Below, piece by piece: positions 63,115-64,000 of a stretch of 64,000 nt of DNA. Origin of the DNA: Pseudomonas ovata (lineage in GTDB: Bacteria > Pseudomonadota > Gammaproteobacteria > Pseudomonadales > Pseudomonadaceae); the NCBI RefSeq assembly GCF_003131185.1, contig NZ_QFFU01000006.1, positions 124,001-188,000 on the forward strand. The letters are read 5' to 3'. Both the position numbers and the translations under genes were made by a program. The notes beneath the pieces were generated by a model, which had not been told where the DNA came from, did no database searches, and saw only the letters and a list, made by a program, of their open reading frames with translations. Every line of letters starts with the position of its first letter. Within the stretch, counting starts at the first letter, position 1.

Positions 63115-64000
63115 ATGAGTAAAAATAGGTACCCCAGGTTTTTTGGCTACTTGGCCCTGTTGAGTATGCTTTTACTCAGTGGTTGTGAAGGCTTCCCGCT
63201 GCTCGACCCGAAAGGGCAGGTGGGTATCGAGCAACGCAACCTGATCGTTATCGCCACGTTGCTGATGCTGATCGTGGTCATCCCGGTCATTTTCATGACC
63301 TTCATCTTCGCCTGGAAATACCGCGCCACCAACAAGGCTGCCAAGTACACGCCTGACTGGTCGCACTCCACCAAGATCGAAGTGGCTGTCTGGGGCGTGC
63401 CGATCATCCTGCTGATCTTCCTGGGCTATTTCACCTACGTGTCGACGCACAAGCTCGATCCGTACCGTCCTCTGGATTCCGACGTCAAGCCGGTGGTCAT
63501 CCAGGCCATCTCGCTGGACTGGAAGTGGCTGTTCGTCTACCCGGAACTGGGCATTGCCACGGTCAACAAGATCGTCTTCCCGGCCAATACCCCGATCAAT
63601 TTCCAGGTCACTTCCGACAGCGTGATGAACTCGTTCTTCATCCCGGGTCTGGGCGGCCAGATCTACGCGATGGCGGGCATGCACACCAAGTTGCACCTGA
63701 TCGCCAACGAAAACCACGAGTTCAACGGTATCTCGGCCAACTACAGTGGCGCGGGCTTCACCGGCATGAAGTTCAAGGCTATCGCAACCAGCCAGGCTGA
63801 TTACGAGGCCTGGATCAACGAAGTCAAGAATTCACCTAAACAGCTTGACTCGGCTGAATACGCAGCATTGCTCAAACCTAGCGAGCGCAACCCTGTCGAA
63901 CTCTACTCCACTGTCACGCCTGGTCTGTTCCAGATCATCATCGACAAGTATGAGGGGATGAACCACGGGCCAAGCAAGCAGAGCATCCGTGACCAGAAAC
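63115..64000 (+). CDS. cyoA: Cytochrome o ubiquinol oxidase subunit II, 3' partial
   Basis: 295 codons are visible and the frame runs off the window. A lipoprotein signal (LLSMLLLSGC, acylated Cys24) is followed by two membrane segments (LIVIATLLMLIVVIPVIFMTFIFAW; VAVWGVPIILLIFLGYFTYV). The periplasmic cupredoxin-like domain contains SLDWKWLFVYPELGIATVN, SVMNSFFIPGLGGQIYAMAGM and NYSGAGFTGMKF. As expected for quinol oxidases it lacks the CuA ligands. It is the first subunit of the bo3 terminal oxidase; cyoB-E should follow outside the window. Confidence 0.96.
   Translation, partial: MSKNRYPRFFGYLALLSMLLLSGCEGFPLLDPKGQVGIEQRNLIVIATLLMLIVVIPVIFMTFIFAWKYRATNKAAKYTPDWSHSTKIEVAVWGVPIILLIFLGYFTYVSTHKLDPYRPLDSDVKPVVIQAISLDWKWLFVYPELGIATVNKIVFPANTPINFQVTSDSVMNSFFIPGLGGQIYAMAGMHTKLHLIANENHEFNGISANYSGAGFTGMKFKAIATSQADYEAWINEVKNSPKQLDSAEYAALLKPSERNPVELYSTVTPGLFQIIIDKYEGMNHGPSKQSIRDQK

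Overview
This window looks like a chromosome segment of a Pseudomonas from the P. putida / P. fluorescens side of the genus. It is GC-rich. It carries a contiguous Entner-Doudoroff and glucose-uptake cluster (gap, edd, glk, gltR-gtrS, gtsABCD-oprB, hexR, zwf-pgl-eda), pseudomonad-specific families and many REP-type palindromes. Gene order from ndpA to eda matches my recollection of P. putida KT2440. The closing dsbB-cyoA pair comes from what I remember as a different part of that chromosome.

Layout. 1-4.6 kb: the end of a GIY-YIG protein, a GST-family protein, glutaredoxin, the nucleoid proteins NdpA and HupN, and RlmF. 4.6-11.2 kb, minus strand: pepA, holC, a holC-linked gene and valS, interrupted by a plus-strand Rhs gene whose AT-rich C-terminus contains an F-box-like motif and which is frameshifted at a G8 tract. 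11.5-14.6 kb: lptF-lptG (LPS export), an RDD membrane protein and a cold-shock protein. 15-21.3 kb: the glycine cleavage operon gcvH-gcvP-gcvT with its TyrR-like sigma-54 activator GcsR. A sigma-54 promoter and three 18-bp dyads lie in front of gcvH. 21.4-22.2 kb: two small conserved proteins.

22.4-40.2 kb is the glucose cluster. GtsABCD and OprB import glucose, Glk phosphorylates it, and Zwf, Pgl, Edd and Eda convert glucose-6-phosphate to pyruvate plus glyceraldehyde-3-phosphate, which Gap uses. HexR and GltR/GtrS are the local regulators. Hfq/Crc-type A-rich motifs precede gltR, gtsA and oprB, consistent with catabolite repression of uptake. Three of four copies of a dispersed palindromic repeat lie inside this cluster.

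40.4-47.8 kb: a DUF3820 protein, an HxlR regulator divergent from an MFS exporter with a clear inverted-repeat operator, an EamA exporter, a DUF2383 stress-type protein with a strong sigma-54 promoter, a diguanylate cyclase and a metal-type two-component system. The latter is joined to an RND pump (47.8-52.2 kb) that has no outer-membrane factor beside it. 52.5-59.2 kb: a chaperone-usher pilus operon with two pilin-like proteins, two chaperones, an usher and a putative tip adhesin, containing a 132-bp palindrome and dyad sites upstream. 59.2-64 kb: a YkgJ-type cysteine-cluster protein, a small exported protein, CheV, a set of about 38-bp tandem repeats, dsbB and the start of cyoA.

The most unusual items are the Rhs/F-box-like gene with its homopolymer frameshift, the tandem TGCG-N9-CGCA repeats before dsbB, the sigma-54 promoter of the DUF2383 gene and the palindrome inside the pilus operon. 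No tRNA, rRNA, CRISPR array, complete insertion sequence or prophage was recognised.
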